Under the pieces are notes generated by a model. The model saw only the letters and a list, made by a program, of their open reading frames with translations, searched no databases and was not told the DNA's origin. The position numbers were made by a program, and so were the translations under genes. From positions 73,114,211 to 73,178,210 of the forward strand of contig NC_083604.1 in NCBI RefSeq assembly GCF_029168945.1: a stretch of DNA of 64,000 nt. Direction: 5' to 3'. The stretch comes from Cannabis sativa (taxonomy: Eukaryota > Streptophyta > Magnoliopsida > Rosales > Cannabaceae). Of this stretch, positions 1 to 11,431 are shown piece after piece (within the stretch, counting starts at the first letter, position 1; each line of letters starts with the position of its first letter).

Positions 1-85
1 GTCTAGGGAACCTAGCCCTATAAGGTATCCCGCTGAAGGGAACCAAAAGAAAAACCATACCTCTACCCCTGGGAGAAAGAAAAAG

Positions 86-1500
86 GTGCAGGATCCGCGA
101 AAGATCCGCTCTGATTTCTCGAGAGGGAAAGGTCCGCAGAGGGGCAAACTCCGAAGAGGGAGTCATGGCCCTCAGGATCGAGAGGACCGAAAAAGCGTTT
201 CCGTGCACCAGGAGCCCGGAGGTAGAGGGAGAAGAGGACAGAGATGTCCTCCCGTTGATTTGAGAAATCAAATCAATGGGAATCAAGGTGACCTCCGGGA
301 TCACCTTGACCAAAAGAAGTACAGACCCACGGTCTCCACGGGAACGTTAAATGAAGGAATCATCGCCCGAGTCTGCCAAAGACAAAAAGGCGACGATTCC
401 GACTCAGACTGTGAGGACCGGGAGCCGTGTGCTAAGCACATCCTGGAAGCAGAGCTCCCCAAGAACTTTAAGATGCCGGGAACTCCGATCCTAGCGACCA
501 CATGTCGCGGTTTAACCGTGTCATGACGGTCATGAGAGTCGGCAATGATGCAAAATGTCTGTGCTTCCCGCTTACTCTAAGCGAGTCCGCGGAGGAATGG
601 TTCAAGAAGCTGGAGCCAGGATCCGTGGGTTGTTGGAATAAGTTTCAGACCAACTTCCGGAGACAGTTCGTCGCCGCAAGAAAGGTCAACCTCGAGGTCA
701 GTGCCTTGACTAACATCAAGCAGCTGCCCACAGAGACCTTGAAAAACTATGTAAAGAGGTTCCGCGAGGAAGCCTCGAAAACCAAGAAAGTTGATGACGG
801 ACAACAGCTTGCCCTTATCCAGGTAGACATCCGTACAGGGACTCCCTTCTGGAATGAACTACAACAGGAAGGAGCCGCAAACCTTCAGGACTTCCAGAAA
901 AGAGTCCAAAAATACATCAACCTTGAAGAGGCCCAAATAGTGGCCTATGGAGGATATTATCCCACCGGGATAGCAGGGTATATGCCCGGAGCCCCACCGT
1001 CGGGTACTGTCCTGACTGCGGCTCCACCAATGAGCAGCATACAATTCTCTGCCACTCCCGGATACAGTCAGGACCAGGACTTGGCCCCCGCATCGTCCCA
1101 TTTTGGAAATCCCTCGGCGATGAATGAACAAGCTCCCTCGCACTCTGCTCCAACTGCCACCCTGGCAGGTCCTTCCCAGGGCTCGAGGAGTAAACGATCC
1201 TCCAAAGGTAGCACGCGGACGGAGGAGAAACGCCAAAAGAGGGGGTACACTCCATAGTACACCCAGTATACGGAGTTGACGGACTCCCTAGAGCGTGTGT
1301 ACTTTGCTACTAGGCAAAATACGCACTACCGAAGGCCGCCTCCCCTGTACAAGGATAGCTCCCGGAGGGACCCCAACAAATGATGCGAGTACCACAACGA
1401 CATTGGGCACAGCACCAATGAATGCAAAAATCTCAAGGATGAGATTGAAAACCTAATCCGATTGGGGCACCTCTATGAGTGGATCAAGAATCGGGTGCCT
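86..1500 (+). pseudogene. gag: gag of element T1 (capsid and CCHC-like region), broken
   Basis: The first part (86 to about 480) is a charged, basic N-terminal region ending in the conserved capsid lead-in AELPKNFKMP. The capsid core follows in another frame from about position 478: SRFNRVM, DAKC, EEWFKKLEPGS, a W-x-x-F stretch and LKNYVKRFREEASK, all typical of plant retrotransposon gag. A frameshift or short deletion near 475-490 joins the two frames. The frame of 502 then runs on with a TAG at 1255-1257 and a TGA near 1381, just before a degenerate CCHC knuckle (C-x2-H-x4-H-x4-C at about 1384-1425). The same frame continues into the protease, as expected for a Gag-Pol fusion. Gag would form the virus-like particle in the cytoplasm; this copy cannot make a full protein. 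Confidence 0.8.
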
Positions 1501-2350
1501 CACCTTAATCCGGGTCAGGCGACAGGGGTTTTGCCGCAGGGAGCACCAGGGGGTGCAGCAGGAGTATTGGCTCCAGTTTCTCCTACCGGAGATGCCCAGC
1601 ATATCCCCAATCTGCCACCCCGACCCAACGGGAGAGTGGCCATAATCTCAGGAGGACCCCATATTGGAGGAACCACCCGCAAAGAATTGAAGCGGTATGC
1701 GGAGGCCGTAAAACACAATGAGGTTTGGGAGGTTACACAACTCCCAGCTCAAAGGCCCTGGCTGATGGATCAACCCATCACGTTCACGGAAGAACACGCC
1801 AAAACTGTGTGTTTTCCCCACCATGATCCGTTGGTCATAGAGGCCCCCATCACCAATAAAGTGGTGGCCTGAGTCTTGATGGACAATGGAAGTTCCGTGA
1901 ATCTACTTTTCAAAGAGGCATTCACTGCAATAGGCCTGACGGACCGAGACCTCTCACCCAGCGGTTCCCAACTCACAGGGTTTAACGGAACGACGCTTAT
2001 CCCAATGGGAAAAGTGAGACTTCCCATCACCTTATTCCCGGACACCCCCCAAAGTACGTTCAAACATTGCACCTTCGTGGTGGTAGACTGCCCGACCGCA
2101 TACAACGCGATCCTCGGCCGACCGGCTCTAGTAGATTTTGGCGCAGTCACGTCCATACGACACTTGTGCTTAAAGTTCCCTACCCAGGAAGCTGGAATAG
2201 GAACAGTGAGAGGAAATCAGGGGGAAGCAAGGCAATGTTACAACGTTGCAATCCACTTGCCCGTACTGATGGTCCGGGAAACCATTAAGCCAGAAATGGC
2301 TAAAGGAGATGAATTGGAACCCCAAGTGGGGTCTGAAAAAATTTTAGAAC
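1501..2350 (+). pseudogene. aspartic protease region of T1 pol
   Basis: Upstream of the active site lies the conserved Tat block GGPHIGG (about 1654-1674) and ITFTEEHA. After an in-frame TGA near 1870 comes VLMDNGSSVNLLF, an aspartic protease motif with the catalytic Asp kept in a DNGSS setting (usual form DTG/DSG). The flap-side block with YNAILGRPAL and the tail AVTSIRHLCLKFPT match the Tat protease family. The enzyme normally cuts Gag-Pol inside the particle. It shares one frame with gag (upstream) and the start of RT (downstream), consistent with a single polyprotein; the TGA breaks it. Confidence 0.8.
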
Positions 2351-3187
2351 CAATGGAGGATGTCGAGGAGATATCAGTGTGCGACCTCGACTCCACCAAA
2401 GTACTCCGGCTGCGAAAGAGCCTAGATCCGGAGGAAAAAGAAAAAATAATAAAAACACTAAAGGGCGCCATCGACATTTTTGCATGGCGCCAAGAGGAAA
2501 TGACTGGCATAAGTCCCCATGTCATCACCCACGTCCTCAACATCAAACCGGACATGCCACCAGTCCAACAAAAGCGACGCCCCCTCGATTTAGTAAAGGT
2601 CGAGGCCCTAGAGAAAGAGGTGGACAAGCTTTTGACAAACAGCATGATCCGCGACTATATTACCCGGAATGGCTAGCCAACCCGGTCCTGGTACCAAAGC
2701 CGAACGAGACTTGGCGAGTTTGTATAGATTTCATTAATCTAAACAAAGCTTGTCCGAAGGACTGCTTCCCGCTACCCAGGATCGATCAGATGGTAGATGC
2801 CACTTCCGGATTCAAACTACTATCCTTCATGGACGCCTACGCCGGGTATAACCAAATAAAGATGCACACGGCGGATCAAGAGTGCACTAGCTTCAGGACC
2901 GATAAGGGAGTATACTGCTACCTGGTCATGCCTTTCGGACTCAAGAACGCCGGTGCGACCTACCAGAGAATGGTCAACCAAATGTTCAAAGGCCTCTTGG
3001 GGCGAAACATGGAGGTGTACGTGGACGATATGCTTGTCAAGTCTAAAGCATGCAACAGCCATGCAGACGACTTAGAAGAGTGTTTTGAAGTAGTCCGGAG
3101 ATATGGCATGAAGCTTAATTTCAATGAAATGCACCTTTTGGGTCAAATCAGGAAAGTTCCTGGGCTTCATCGTCAGCCAGAGGGGGA
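2351..3187 (+). pseudogene. reverse transcriptase of T1 pol, frameshifted
   Basis: The N-terminal lead (CDLDSTKVLRL, then IDIFAWRQEEMTGI, a conserved Tat RT entry block) is in the protease frame to about 2640. A frameshift there moves the reading to the frame of WLANPVLVPKPNETWR, NKACPKDCFPLPRID and FMDAYAGYNQIKM. The polymerase motif YVDD is intact at 3018-3029. A second frameshift near 3140-3185 moves reading to the frame of the RNase H. RT copies element RNA into cDNA. The catalytic residues survive but the two frameshifts abolish a continuous protein. Confidence 0.87.
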
Positions 3188-3835
3188 TTGAGGCAAACCC
3201 AGAAAAAAATCCAAGCTCTCCTAAGCATGCCATCCCCCAGGAAGCATAAAGACGTGCAGAGCCTAACCGGAAAGGTTGCTGGCCTGAGCCGTTTTATCTC
3301 GCGGTCTACAGACAAGTGCATCCCCTTCTTCAACATATTGAAGAAGTGCCAAAAGTTCGAATGGTCGGACGAGTGCGAGGAGGCATTCAAAAAGTTTAAA
3401 GAACACATGGCCAAGCCTCCAATCCTGTTAAAACCCGTTCTCGGAGAGGACCTATTCCTATATCTGGCCGTCTCCGAGCATGCGGTCAGCGCTGCCCTAG
3501 TCCGGGAAGAAGAGAAAACTCAGCATCCCGTGTACTACGTCAGCAAGCGCATGATGGGGGCAGAGACGCGGTACCCCATGATCGAAAAACTAGTTTTTTG
3601 CCTCCTAATGGCCTCAAGAAAGTTAAGACCGTATTTCCAAGCGCACCCAATTAAGGTGCTGACCAATCACCCACTCCGGCAAGTTTTACAAAAGCTAGAA
3701 GCGTCCGGAAGGCTCCTCAAATGGGCAATGGAGTTAAGTCAATTCGACTTACACTACATCCCCCGCATCTCCATAAAAGGCCAAGCCTTGGCGGACTTCA
3801 TCACCGAATGCAATGAAGCCGAGGCAACCGCGAAT
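3188..3835 (+). pseudogene. retroviral-type RNase H of T1 pol
   Basis: The stretch starts with the RT thumb/connection block (DVQSLTGKVAGLSRF, then FEWSDECEEAF), typical of Ty3 elements. The LTR-retrotransposon RNase H follows: LYLAVSEHAVSAALVRE, HPVYYVSKRM, RYPMIEKLV and the C-terminal block GQALADFI at about 3779-3802. It would degrade the RNA strand of the RNA:DNA hybrid. It is in the frame that continues through the second RNase H and integrase to 5572. No internal stop was seen in this part. Confidence 0.82.
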
Positions 3836-4171
3836 GCGCCCATACCATCGATCCCCACATGGAGAGTGTTTGTGGACGGAGCCTCCAATGAAAATGGATC
3901 CGGGGCGGGGGTTGCGATGATATCCCCGGCCGGTCTTCGACTCCAGGCAGCCCTACGGTTCGATTTTTCAGCTTCAAACAACGAGGCCGAATATGAGGCC
4001 TTGATAGCAGGGCTGAGATTAGCGAAGGTCGTAGGGGCCAAAAGAGTAGAAGTCTACAGCGACTCCCAGCTGGTCGTAAATCAGATATCAGGAGAGTACC
4101 AAACACGCGGCGAGCGAATGGCCGCATATGTAACAATAGTCTGGGAGCTGCTCCACGAGTTCACGGACTAA
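3836..4171 (+). pseudogene. second, plant/archaeal-type RNase H of T1 pol
   Basis: Directly after the first RNase H comes a separate domain with WRVFVDGAS (first catalytic Asp), GAGVAMISP, NNEAEYEALIAGL (catalytic Glu) and YSDSQLVVNQI (second Asp). This is the dual RNase H arrangement known for the Tat clade, where a plant-like RNase H was added beside the original one. An in-frame TAA at about 4169-4171 truncates it before the last helix. The linker continues toward integrase in the same frame (VERIPREKNAHANFLAKLA, about 4177-4230). Confidence 0.82.
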
Positions 4172-5572
4172 AAAGTAGAAAGAATCCCCCGGGAAAAGAA
4201 CGCTCACGCGAACTTTCTGGCTAAGTTAGCTTCAGACAATGAAATTGAAGGGCTGGGGGTAGTACCAGTGGAACGCTTGGCAGAGCCAAGCATCAAAGAA
4301 AAAGAGGCCATAATAACGGTTGGGCAAGAACCCAACTGGATGGTCCCCATCATAGAATACATAACGAAAGGTGAGTTGCCCCAAGAAAGGGCACTGTCTC
4401 GAAAGATTCAGTATCAGGCTCATCGTTATGTAATGATGGATCAAATTCTCTACCGAAGAGGACTCAGCATGCCTTATTTAAGGTGTGTATCGGACCCTGA
4501 AGCTAGACAAATTATGCTAGAGGTCCACGAAGGGTTCTGTGGAGATCATACAGGAGGACCCAGTCTCTCAAAGAAAATATTGAGATAGGGATACTTCTGA
4601 CCAAAAATGAAAAAAGATTGCATAAACTACGTCCAAAAATGTGATTCGTGCCAAAGGTTCGCAAACATACCGAGAGCTCCTCCAAATGAAATTACCCTGA
4701 TGACTAGTCCCTGGCCCTTCGCGGTCTGGGGAATAGATCTTATTGGGTCCCTGCCAACAGGAAAGGGAGGAGTAAAGTATGCAATAGTAGCAGTAGACTA
4801 CTTCACCAAATGGATGGAGGCTGAGCCTATAAAGACTATAACTGCTAAAAAAGCACTAGACTTTGTTATCAAAAACATAGTGTGTCGATATGGCTTGCCT
4901 CACAAAATAATCTCTGACAATGGAAAGCAATTTGATTGCGAAGAGTTTACTGACTTCTGCAACTAACACGGAGTAGTAAAAAGCTTCTCCGCGGTGGCAA
5001 GGCCGCAAATAAACGGACAAGCAGAAGCAGTCAATAAAATCCTAAAGGTCACCCTAAAGAAAAAGCTGCTGGCCTGCAAAAACAACTGGCCCGAAGAGTT
5101 GCCAAGAGTGTTATGGGACTACCGGACGACCCCCAGAACCACGACCGGCCACTCGCCTTTCTCAATGGCGTACGGTTGTGAAGCGATGGTCTCGGTAGAA
5201 ACGTTATTCCCGTCCCACAGGAGAACGACTTACGATCCAGCAACAAATCAAGCTTTACTACAAGAAGCGCTAGATCAAGTCGAAGAGCTCCGGGACGAGT
5301 CACAAATACAGATGGGAGCTTATCAAAAGAAGGTGACCAAATATTTTAACTCCAAAGTTAAAAACAGAAAATTTGTTATGGGGGATATGGTCTTAAGAAG
5401 AGTCTTCCCAGCCACCCAAGAACCCGGAGTGGGGGTACATGGGCCAAATTGGGAAGGACCATATGAAATTGAGGATGAAATCGGTTCAGGCACTTATAAG
5501 CTAAAAAGGATGGATGGAACCATTGTGCCAAGGGCCTGGAACGTCGATCACCTCAGAAAATATTACCAATAG
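4172..5572 (+). pseudogene. integrase of T1 pol, with three in-frame stops
   Basis: The zinc-binding HHCC region is visible as VHEGFCGDHTGG and, after stops at about 4586 (TAG) and 4598 (TGA), VQKCDSCQRF. The catalytic core follows: GIDLIGSL (first Asp, about 4730), ISDNGKQF (second Asp, about 4912) and INGQAEAVNK (Glu, about 5010). A TAA near 4964 lies between the second Asp and the Glu. The C-terminal block GDMVLRRVFP and GPNWEGPYEI closes the protein, ending at the TAG near 5570. There is no chromodomain, as expected for Tat. Integrase would insert the cDNA into the genome; here it is dead. Confidence 0.85.
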
Positions 5573-6065
5573 TCCAAAACTGTAACTTAGGCTTTGTTTA
5601 AAGAGTTTGTACCGTCTAAGTGTATGCAGCCTCTGTATTTTAAATAAAACTGAGTGCCTTAAAAACAAAGTTTCTACGCCACTCAGGGGGGTACTAGGGC
5701 ATACCACACGGACAGACAAGAAACAGGCCAAAAGTAAAACATCCTGACCCAAAGGGCAGGTCCAAAAAAGAAAAAAGAGTATGTAAAAAAAAAAGCATAT
5801 GTATAAACATCCTGACCCAAAGGGCAGGTCCAAAAAAGAAAGATATGTGCATAAAAAAAGATCATATATATATAAAAAATCCTAGCCCTAAGGGCAGGTC
5901 AAAAAATAGTTATAAATATATACAAAGGGCCCGGGGACAGGCCTTAACCATTGTTTCCCCTTAGAAAATAAAACAACTATGTAAATAAAGATTGTCTTAA
6001 ATAAAAGAGAATTAGATGTAAATAAAAAAGAAGATAAGAAAAATCTGGGTTGTATTCAGAGCGGC
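5573..6065 (+). repeat. spacer between pol and antisense gene of T1, with about 70-bp tandem repeats
   Basis: This A-rich spacer has three tandem units starting near 5738, 5808 and 5879. Each carries a version of CCTGACCCAAAGGGCAGGTC (third unit: CCTAGCCCTAAGGGCAGGTC) followed by an A/T-rich tail. The core contains an imperfect inverted repeat (CCTGCCC/GGGCAGG-like). Tandem repeats in this exact position are common in Tat elements and also occur at the equivalent place in element B (54950-55330). No coding potential was seen. Confidence 0.75.
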
Positions 6066-9000
6066 CTAGTCAATTCGAGGAGGAAGGCGGGGACCAATGC
6101 GCACCTCCAGCATGGCGTCAAGCTTCTTCTTCTTCTCCCGGAATTTAGCAATCATCTCCGCGGGTTTTGGGTAGAAGTCGAGCTTGATATTCTGACCATT
6201 TGTTGACCAGGCCATATAAACGCCATCGTCAAAGCGCCTAATGCACCGGCTGCAGGAGACGGGGGAAAGGAGCTCATCTCTCTTAGCCTTCTTCAAGGCT
6301 TGGTCTTTAAGTCTTTAAGCTCCTTCAGCTCCACGGCCAGATTACCCCTGGACTCCAAGTCCGCCTGGTGCACTTCCTCTAAGGACTTCAACTTGGCGGC
6401 CATTTCGTCTAAGGCCTCCCTAGCCTTCCGGAGCTCACGCCTGGCCATGGCAACAGCCTCGCCCTCCGCCCTCAATGCCTCTCGGTGCTTGGCCTCCAGC
6501 CTATCCCTCTGAAGGACCTCCTCTCGAATCATCGCCTCCGCTTGGGCTTCCCTTTACTTAGCCTCTTCCTCGAACTTGGCCTTAGCAAGGGCCTTCTGCC
6601 GCGCAGCCTCCTCTTGGAACGTCTGCCTTTCAGCAGACAGGTCCTGCAGGGTCTTCACGACTTCGTCTATGCCCCCAAATTCGGACAAGACGTAGCCATG
6701 ATTGATCAAGTTCTTGGAAAGGCGGCCGGCCTCTGCAGCAAGCTGGAAAAGAATGCGAGAGTGAGAAAAGTCCTTAAGAAAAATAATGAGAAAAAAAGTA
6801 AACTACGGAATACTTACCATAGTCAAGGAATGGCTGAGATCCTGAACTTGAAAGACGGAGTTCAAGGATGCACAAGCAGCGAACCGCTTAGGTGCACACC
6901 GGGTTAGCTGGGAGACAAACTTGTCGGTCATCTCCGCGGCTAAAGGAGCCAAGGTAGGCCCGAGGAAACGATTAAACCAGTCCGATAGGGGGTCCAGGTT
7001 TAGATCCCACTGGTTCTGGTAATTCAGATCGTTAAGGGTATTTTACATTTCATCTCGCAAAACCCTCCTCAAGGCCTCCACCTCAGCATACCCCCGGGAG
7101 TATTCGTCCATGTCGTAATTGTGCTTGGCTATCCGGAGCTCCTGCCTCGCCTCATCTCCGGGAGCCGGAGTCAACACTATGTTGGGGGGCACAGTAAATT
7201 CCTCCGCCTCAGGAGGGATCCCAGAATCATGGCTCGGGGCCGGAGTGTCCATTCTCCGCGGGCGCTTAGATGTCTCCTCAGCTACCATCTTGCCTTTGCG
7301 TTTTCGGATCAGAGCAGCCTCTTGCTCTTCTTCACTTTCTTCAACTTCCTCAGGAAGAGCCCATTGCTCTTCTTGACCTTCTTCAGCTTCCCCAGGAAGT
7401 ACCTCCTCCCCATCCACTAAGTCAATAGTGTCTGGAGGGGCACTGGAAGAAGCCTTCGAAGGGGTAACCATCTGGGAAGAAGTTGGAGGAAGGGGAGCAT
7501 CAGGAGTGTGACCTCCGACAAGGGTGGCCAAAATTGCCTCCATGGAATTAGCTGCTGTAACGAAAAAAAAGAGTTAAGTGTTAGAATATATGTGAAAGCA
7601 GTAAACACTTAAAAAAGCAATCAAGCTAGTCCTACCCTAACTCTCTAATTTGACCCTAGCAAAGTTCTGAATCTTAATGCTGGCTGCATCATCCCCGAGA
7701 TAGCTGTCCGAGGGCCGGAACCAGCTAGAAGAAAGATAGGTTGAGGGGTCGAAGGGAACGGGCTCCGGAGGTCCAGAACCCATCCGGGACCGACCTAAAT
7801 AATCTCCTAAGTTGGAGAAATAATAGTCCTTTGCATGATCCCCCCACCGGGTCGAGGGCATCCTAAACCTAAGAAGACGTTCATCGAACCCTACAGGCCT
7901 AAGGCTAGCATATTCGCTAACAGGAGGGACATAATGTATTGCTAAAGGGGACTTACCAGAGCCGGAAATACTGGCGTCAGGAGCCCCTGTATTCGGCACC
8001 TGGACCGTAGGCCTTGGCCTGGGAGCCCTCTTCTCAACCGGGCTCCCAATGCGAAGGGACCTCCCGGCAGCCGGTTGGCTTCTCCTCTCAACCGGGCTCC
8101 CCATGGGAAGGGGCCTCCCGGAAGCCCCCTGGGCCTCAGTATAAGCCTTCTCCTGAGCCTTCCGGTAGAGATAATCCTGGTACTTCTTCTCCGCGGTGGC
8201 AATGATCTCATCCCGGAAGGTCTTCTCCGCGGCCGGAACCCTCACATTTGGGCAGAGGACCTTAGAAAGGTTAGAGTCCTCCACCGACTGGTATGCCAGG
8301 ATTAGCTTGGCCTTCCGGCAGTTCTCCGTCGTGACCAATCCCCCGACGTCGAGATCCGCCTTGTCATAAGTCGCGAAGATCTGGGCCCGCTGAAGAAAGA
8401 TCTGAGTAGGCGCGGTCCGCTCGTACGGGGGGATCCTAACCCACTCCGTAAGGAGCTCCGGGTGCTCCACAGCTCGGAACCTGGAGGAGAAGAAAAAGTG
8501 ATGGCGGTACTCCTTGACGTGTTTTTAATGGTTATAAGGGACCACGCCATCATTCGAAGGGTGGGCCCGAAAACCGTAAAAACCGTCCTTAAGTTTGTCC
8601 CCCTTCTTAGGGACAGAAACATGTTCATAAAAATACAAAATCTCCGCCGGACTGGGAGAGCCCCATCCCCGGGCAGAGTAAAAAATAAATAAGCCTGAAA
8701 GCAGGCGGTAAGCTTGAGGGATAAGTTGGTATGGCGCAAGGCCGACAAATACAAGGAAATTAATAAAATAATCTTGAAGGGGAAGCATAGCCCCGGTCAT
8801 CAGATGCGTCTGGCTCCAAGCCCCAAAGCCTCCGTAATTGTGGTTAGGCGTCTCCGCATCTCGGGGCGGCCGGTGGTACGTCCCGGAAGTCGCGGGCTTG
8901 ATGCCAGCCACCTCCACGATGTTCTCCAGTTGGTGAGTGCATGTCAGAGTAGAGTGAAGCTCGGCCGCTTCCCATCCCGTGGCACGGGGTCTATACCCCT

Positions 9001-9088
9001 CCTGGGCGACGGGACCCACCATGACTTCCTCCAAAGTGGCCAGGCGCTTTCCACCCTTCTTGGAAGATTTGGAACCGGATGCAGACAT
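6066..9088 (-). pseudogene. antisense gene of T1: gypsy-type transposon-like head plus coiled-coil tail
   Basis: Read on the - strand from an ATG at 9088, one frame runs to 7637 with a single stop (about 8525). The head has the block MLPLQDYFINFLVFVGLAP followed by RGWGSPSPAEI, which resembles the plant Pfam family called 'putative gypsy type transposon' (PF04195, from memory). A proline/charge-rich middle follows, then an acidic block with a basic KRKGK patch (7543-7043, same frame, stop at its end). A 75-bp intron with clean signals (GTAAGT at 6817, TTTTCCAG ending at 6743) joins to a long Glu/Lys/Ala coiled coil (about 6742-6293) and a C-terminal piece to 6066. The 7543-7637 gap also looks like an intron (acceptor TTACAG). 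Function is unknown; it is antisense to gag-pol. Three or more stops make it a pseudogene. Confidence 0.72.
6743..6817 (-). other. predicted 75-bp intron in the T1 antisense gene
   Basis: On the - strand the donor is ATG|GTAAGT at 6817 and the acceptor TTTTCCAG ends at 6743, with a T-rich tract before it. Removing these 75 bases keeps the frame: the upstream exon ends ...HSLTM and the downstream exon starts LAAEAGRLSK. Element B has a similar 73-bp intron at 50976-51048 at the same place relative to the coiled coil. That parallel position is the best evidence it is real. Confidence 0.65.
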
Positions 9089-9095
9089 CTTGGTT

Positions 9096-11431
9096 CTGAA
9101 AAAGAATTAAAATTCCAGCAATTAGGTCCCATACCAAACCCTAAGTCAAAAAAGGGAATGGGGGTCCCCTAACCGCTGGAAAGAGGCCCCCTCTGGACAT
9201 TTGTCAACAAGAAAGCCTTAGAAGGATTTCCTGGACAAAAGTCGGGTGCAAAAAACTCACAGATAGTGACATTGCGCATAAAAGGAAAAGGAAGAGGAGG
9301 GGCAGAAAATCGAGAAAGACAAAGTCTTCTCTATGCCCTTGAAGGCCATCACGCCAAGAGTATATGGTGTTGGAAATTATTTTACCAGGAACTTAGATCT
9401 ACTCACAAGTATGTTGATTTAACAACCTAAATATGAACTTCTAAAACGATGGAAAATTAAACACATAAAAGTATCAGAAATCTTACATTGGGTGCAGCGG
9501 AATATATGTCTCCTCCCACTCAGATCTCTAACCCTTGATTCCTTTCTGTCGCAGAGTATAATCAAGATCTGAGCCCGATAGTCCTTCTTTGTTGTTTCTG
9601 AATTCTACACAGCCTTCCTCACTATGATTGAGGTATTACTTGATGTGTGTGGGCACTACTCTATCACTCATAGATTTCGAAACAGAGAAGGTAGAGAGAG
9701 AGAGAGGGTGGTAGCTCAGAGAGAGTTTTCGTGTGAGAAAATTCTGTCAGAATATTGTGTGTACAAAAACTGAAGCCTTTACCTTCTATTTATAGAAGAC
9801 CACCTAGGGCTTGGTTGAATTAATTTTCATTTAAAAATTGAAAAATCAATGTGAAAAGGGAAGTATAGTGGCCGGCCTAGGCATTGTAGAAACAAGGCTT
9901 GCCACTTTTCCAACTTTCCTTTTCCTACATTGATAGTTTCCTATTTTGTCAAAAACTGCCAATTCCTTTGTTCAACCACATAAATGTCAAATCTAATTAT
10001 TTAATAATTAAAATTAATTATCAAATAATATATTGTCATTTATTTATTATTAATAAAACTAATTAAAGTTTCCTAATTAATAAATATGCCCTTCAAAATC
10101 TCTATTTACTGTTTTGCCTTTAATAAGTGATAAATTCTCAAATATATACAGTCTAACTTGAGAATTATAATTGATTAATTAAAACTAATTAAATGAGTCT
10201 TACAGGTAATATTGTCTCAACTAGTGGGGGGACCATGGGTCTATATATCCGAGCTTCCAATAAGCAGATCTAGAATTTACTACTTAAATTCACTGACTTA
10301 TTAATTCTTCGTTGAATCCACGCATAGAACTTAGAATTGCACTCTCAGTATATAGAATGCTCTATATATTCCACCATATAGACACATCATTAATTATCCA
10401 TTGTTATAATCCTAATTTGATCAATGATCCTCTATATGGATGATTTACATTATAAAGGGACTAAATTACCGTAACACCCTACAATGTATTTTATCCTTAA
10501 AATACTTAACCCTGTATAAATGATATTTCAGCTAAGTGAAATGAGTACTCCACCATTTATCTCGTCGGTTAAGCTCGAAGGAAATCATCCTTTGCTTACT
10601 ATTCTCCAGATAGAAGCTATAGATTCCATATTTATGTTAGCGCTCCCACTCAATTGCACTACCGTGTTCCCAAAATGTACGTATCACCCTGACCCAAAAG
10701 TAGGCTTAACTAACAAATCAAAGAACACGAATAACACTCTTGAGATTGAGCCTAACCATATCAGGATTTCGATCATGTGATCTAGGATCAACTTAGTGAT
10801 ATTGAATTGAATAGATATTACGGTAAGTTTTATAAATCTATTTCAAAGTTCAATATCGGTCCATTCCAATGCATACTCCATGCATCCAACCTGAGCTTTA
10901 CTTTAACCAATGTTCTGGAAAGAACATAGCATTTCTCCAAATGCAAGTAAACTCTATTGTAGATTGTCATATCAGTAAAACCCAGTGTTCTGATAAATCT
11001 AGGAATCCTTTATTCACATAGTCATGTTTACTTTCCACTGTGTTGACAACACAATAAACATGATCAAGTATGTGAAAGGGGTTTGGATGAATTTATAAAT
11101 CAATTAGACAAACAATTGATAAAGTGAACCAAAACATACACAAATGAATGAAAAATACTTCTGTTACTTTATTGATATTGAATAATCTGGATTGCATTGA
11201 AATAGAGTTTTATTTAGGGCATAAAACCCAACATATGGTCCTTTACAAAAAATGATAATAATGTGTAACGGGAGTGATCCTAACACCAGAGAAGGGAAAT
11301 CTAGACGTATTACATGAAAACTCAAGGTGATACGTACCCAGAAACTTCCAGCACTAAACCCAGAAAAACAAGTAAGCAGTAAAGCATGCCATAAACACCA
11401 AACAGTAAAGTGAGGGATGCGAGAGACTTAC
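9096..11431 (-). other. predicted leader intron of the T1 antisense gene, now carrying a solo LTR
   Basis: On the - strand, GTAAGT at 11431-11426 is a donor, and TTTTTCAG ending at 9096 lies eight bases before the ATG at 9088. Without the 1866-bp Angela-type solo LTR and one 5-bp TSD copy, the intron would be about 465 bp. The equivalent leader intron in element B is 370 bp (45000-45369). Both end at or next to the start codon. Splicing is inferred from consensus signals only. Confidence 0.55.
9368..11233 (-). mobile_element. solo LTR of an Angela-type copia element (TSD TATGG)
   Basis: A 1866-bp unit begins TGTTGGAAAT and ends AAACCCAACA, with perfect 5-bp duplications TATGG at 9363-9367 and 11234-11238. 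It is clearly the same family as the LTR at 34120-35951, where a polypurine tract fixes the orientation as minus (5' end reads TGTTGGGTTTTATG). A length near 1.8 kb fits Angela/BARE-type LTRs. No internal region remains, so it arose by LTR-LTR recombination. It contains a short AGAGAG run near 9694-9708 in the transcript leader part. Confidence 0.9.

Noticed and set aside
859..1255. - strand ORFs opposite T1 gag
   Set aside because: Shadow frames of the gag ORF without start context or motifs.
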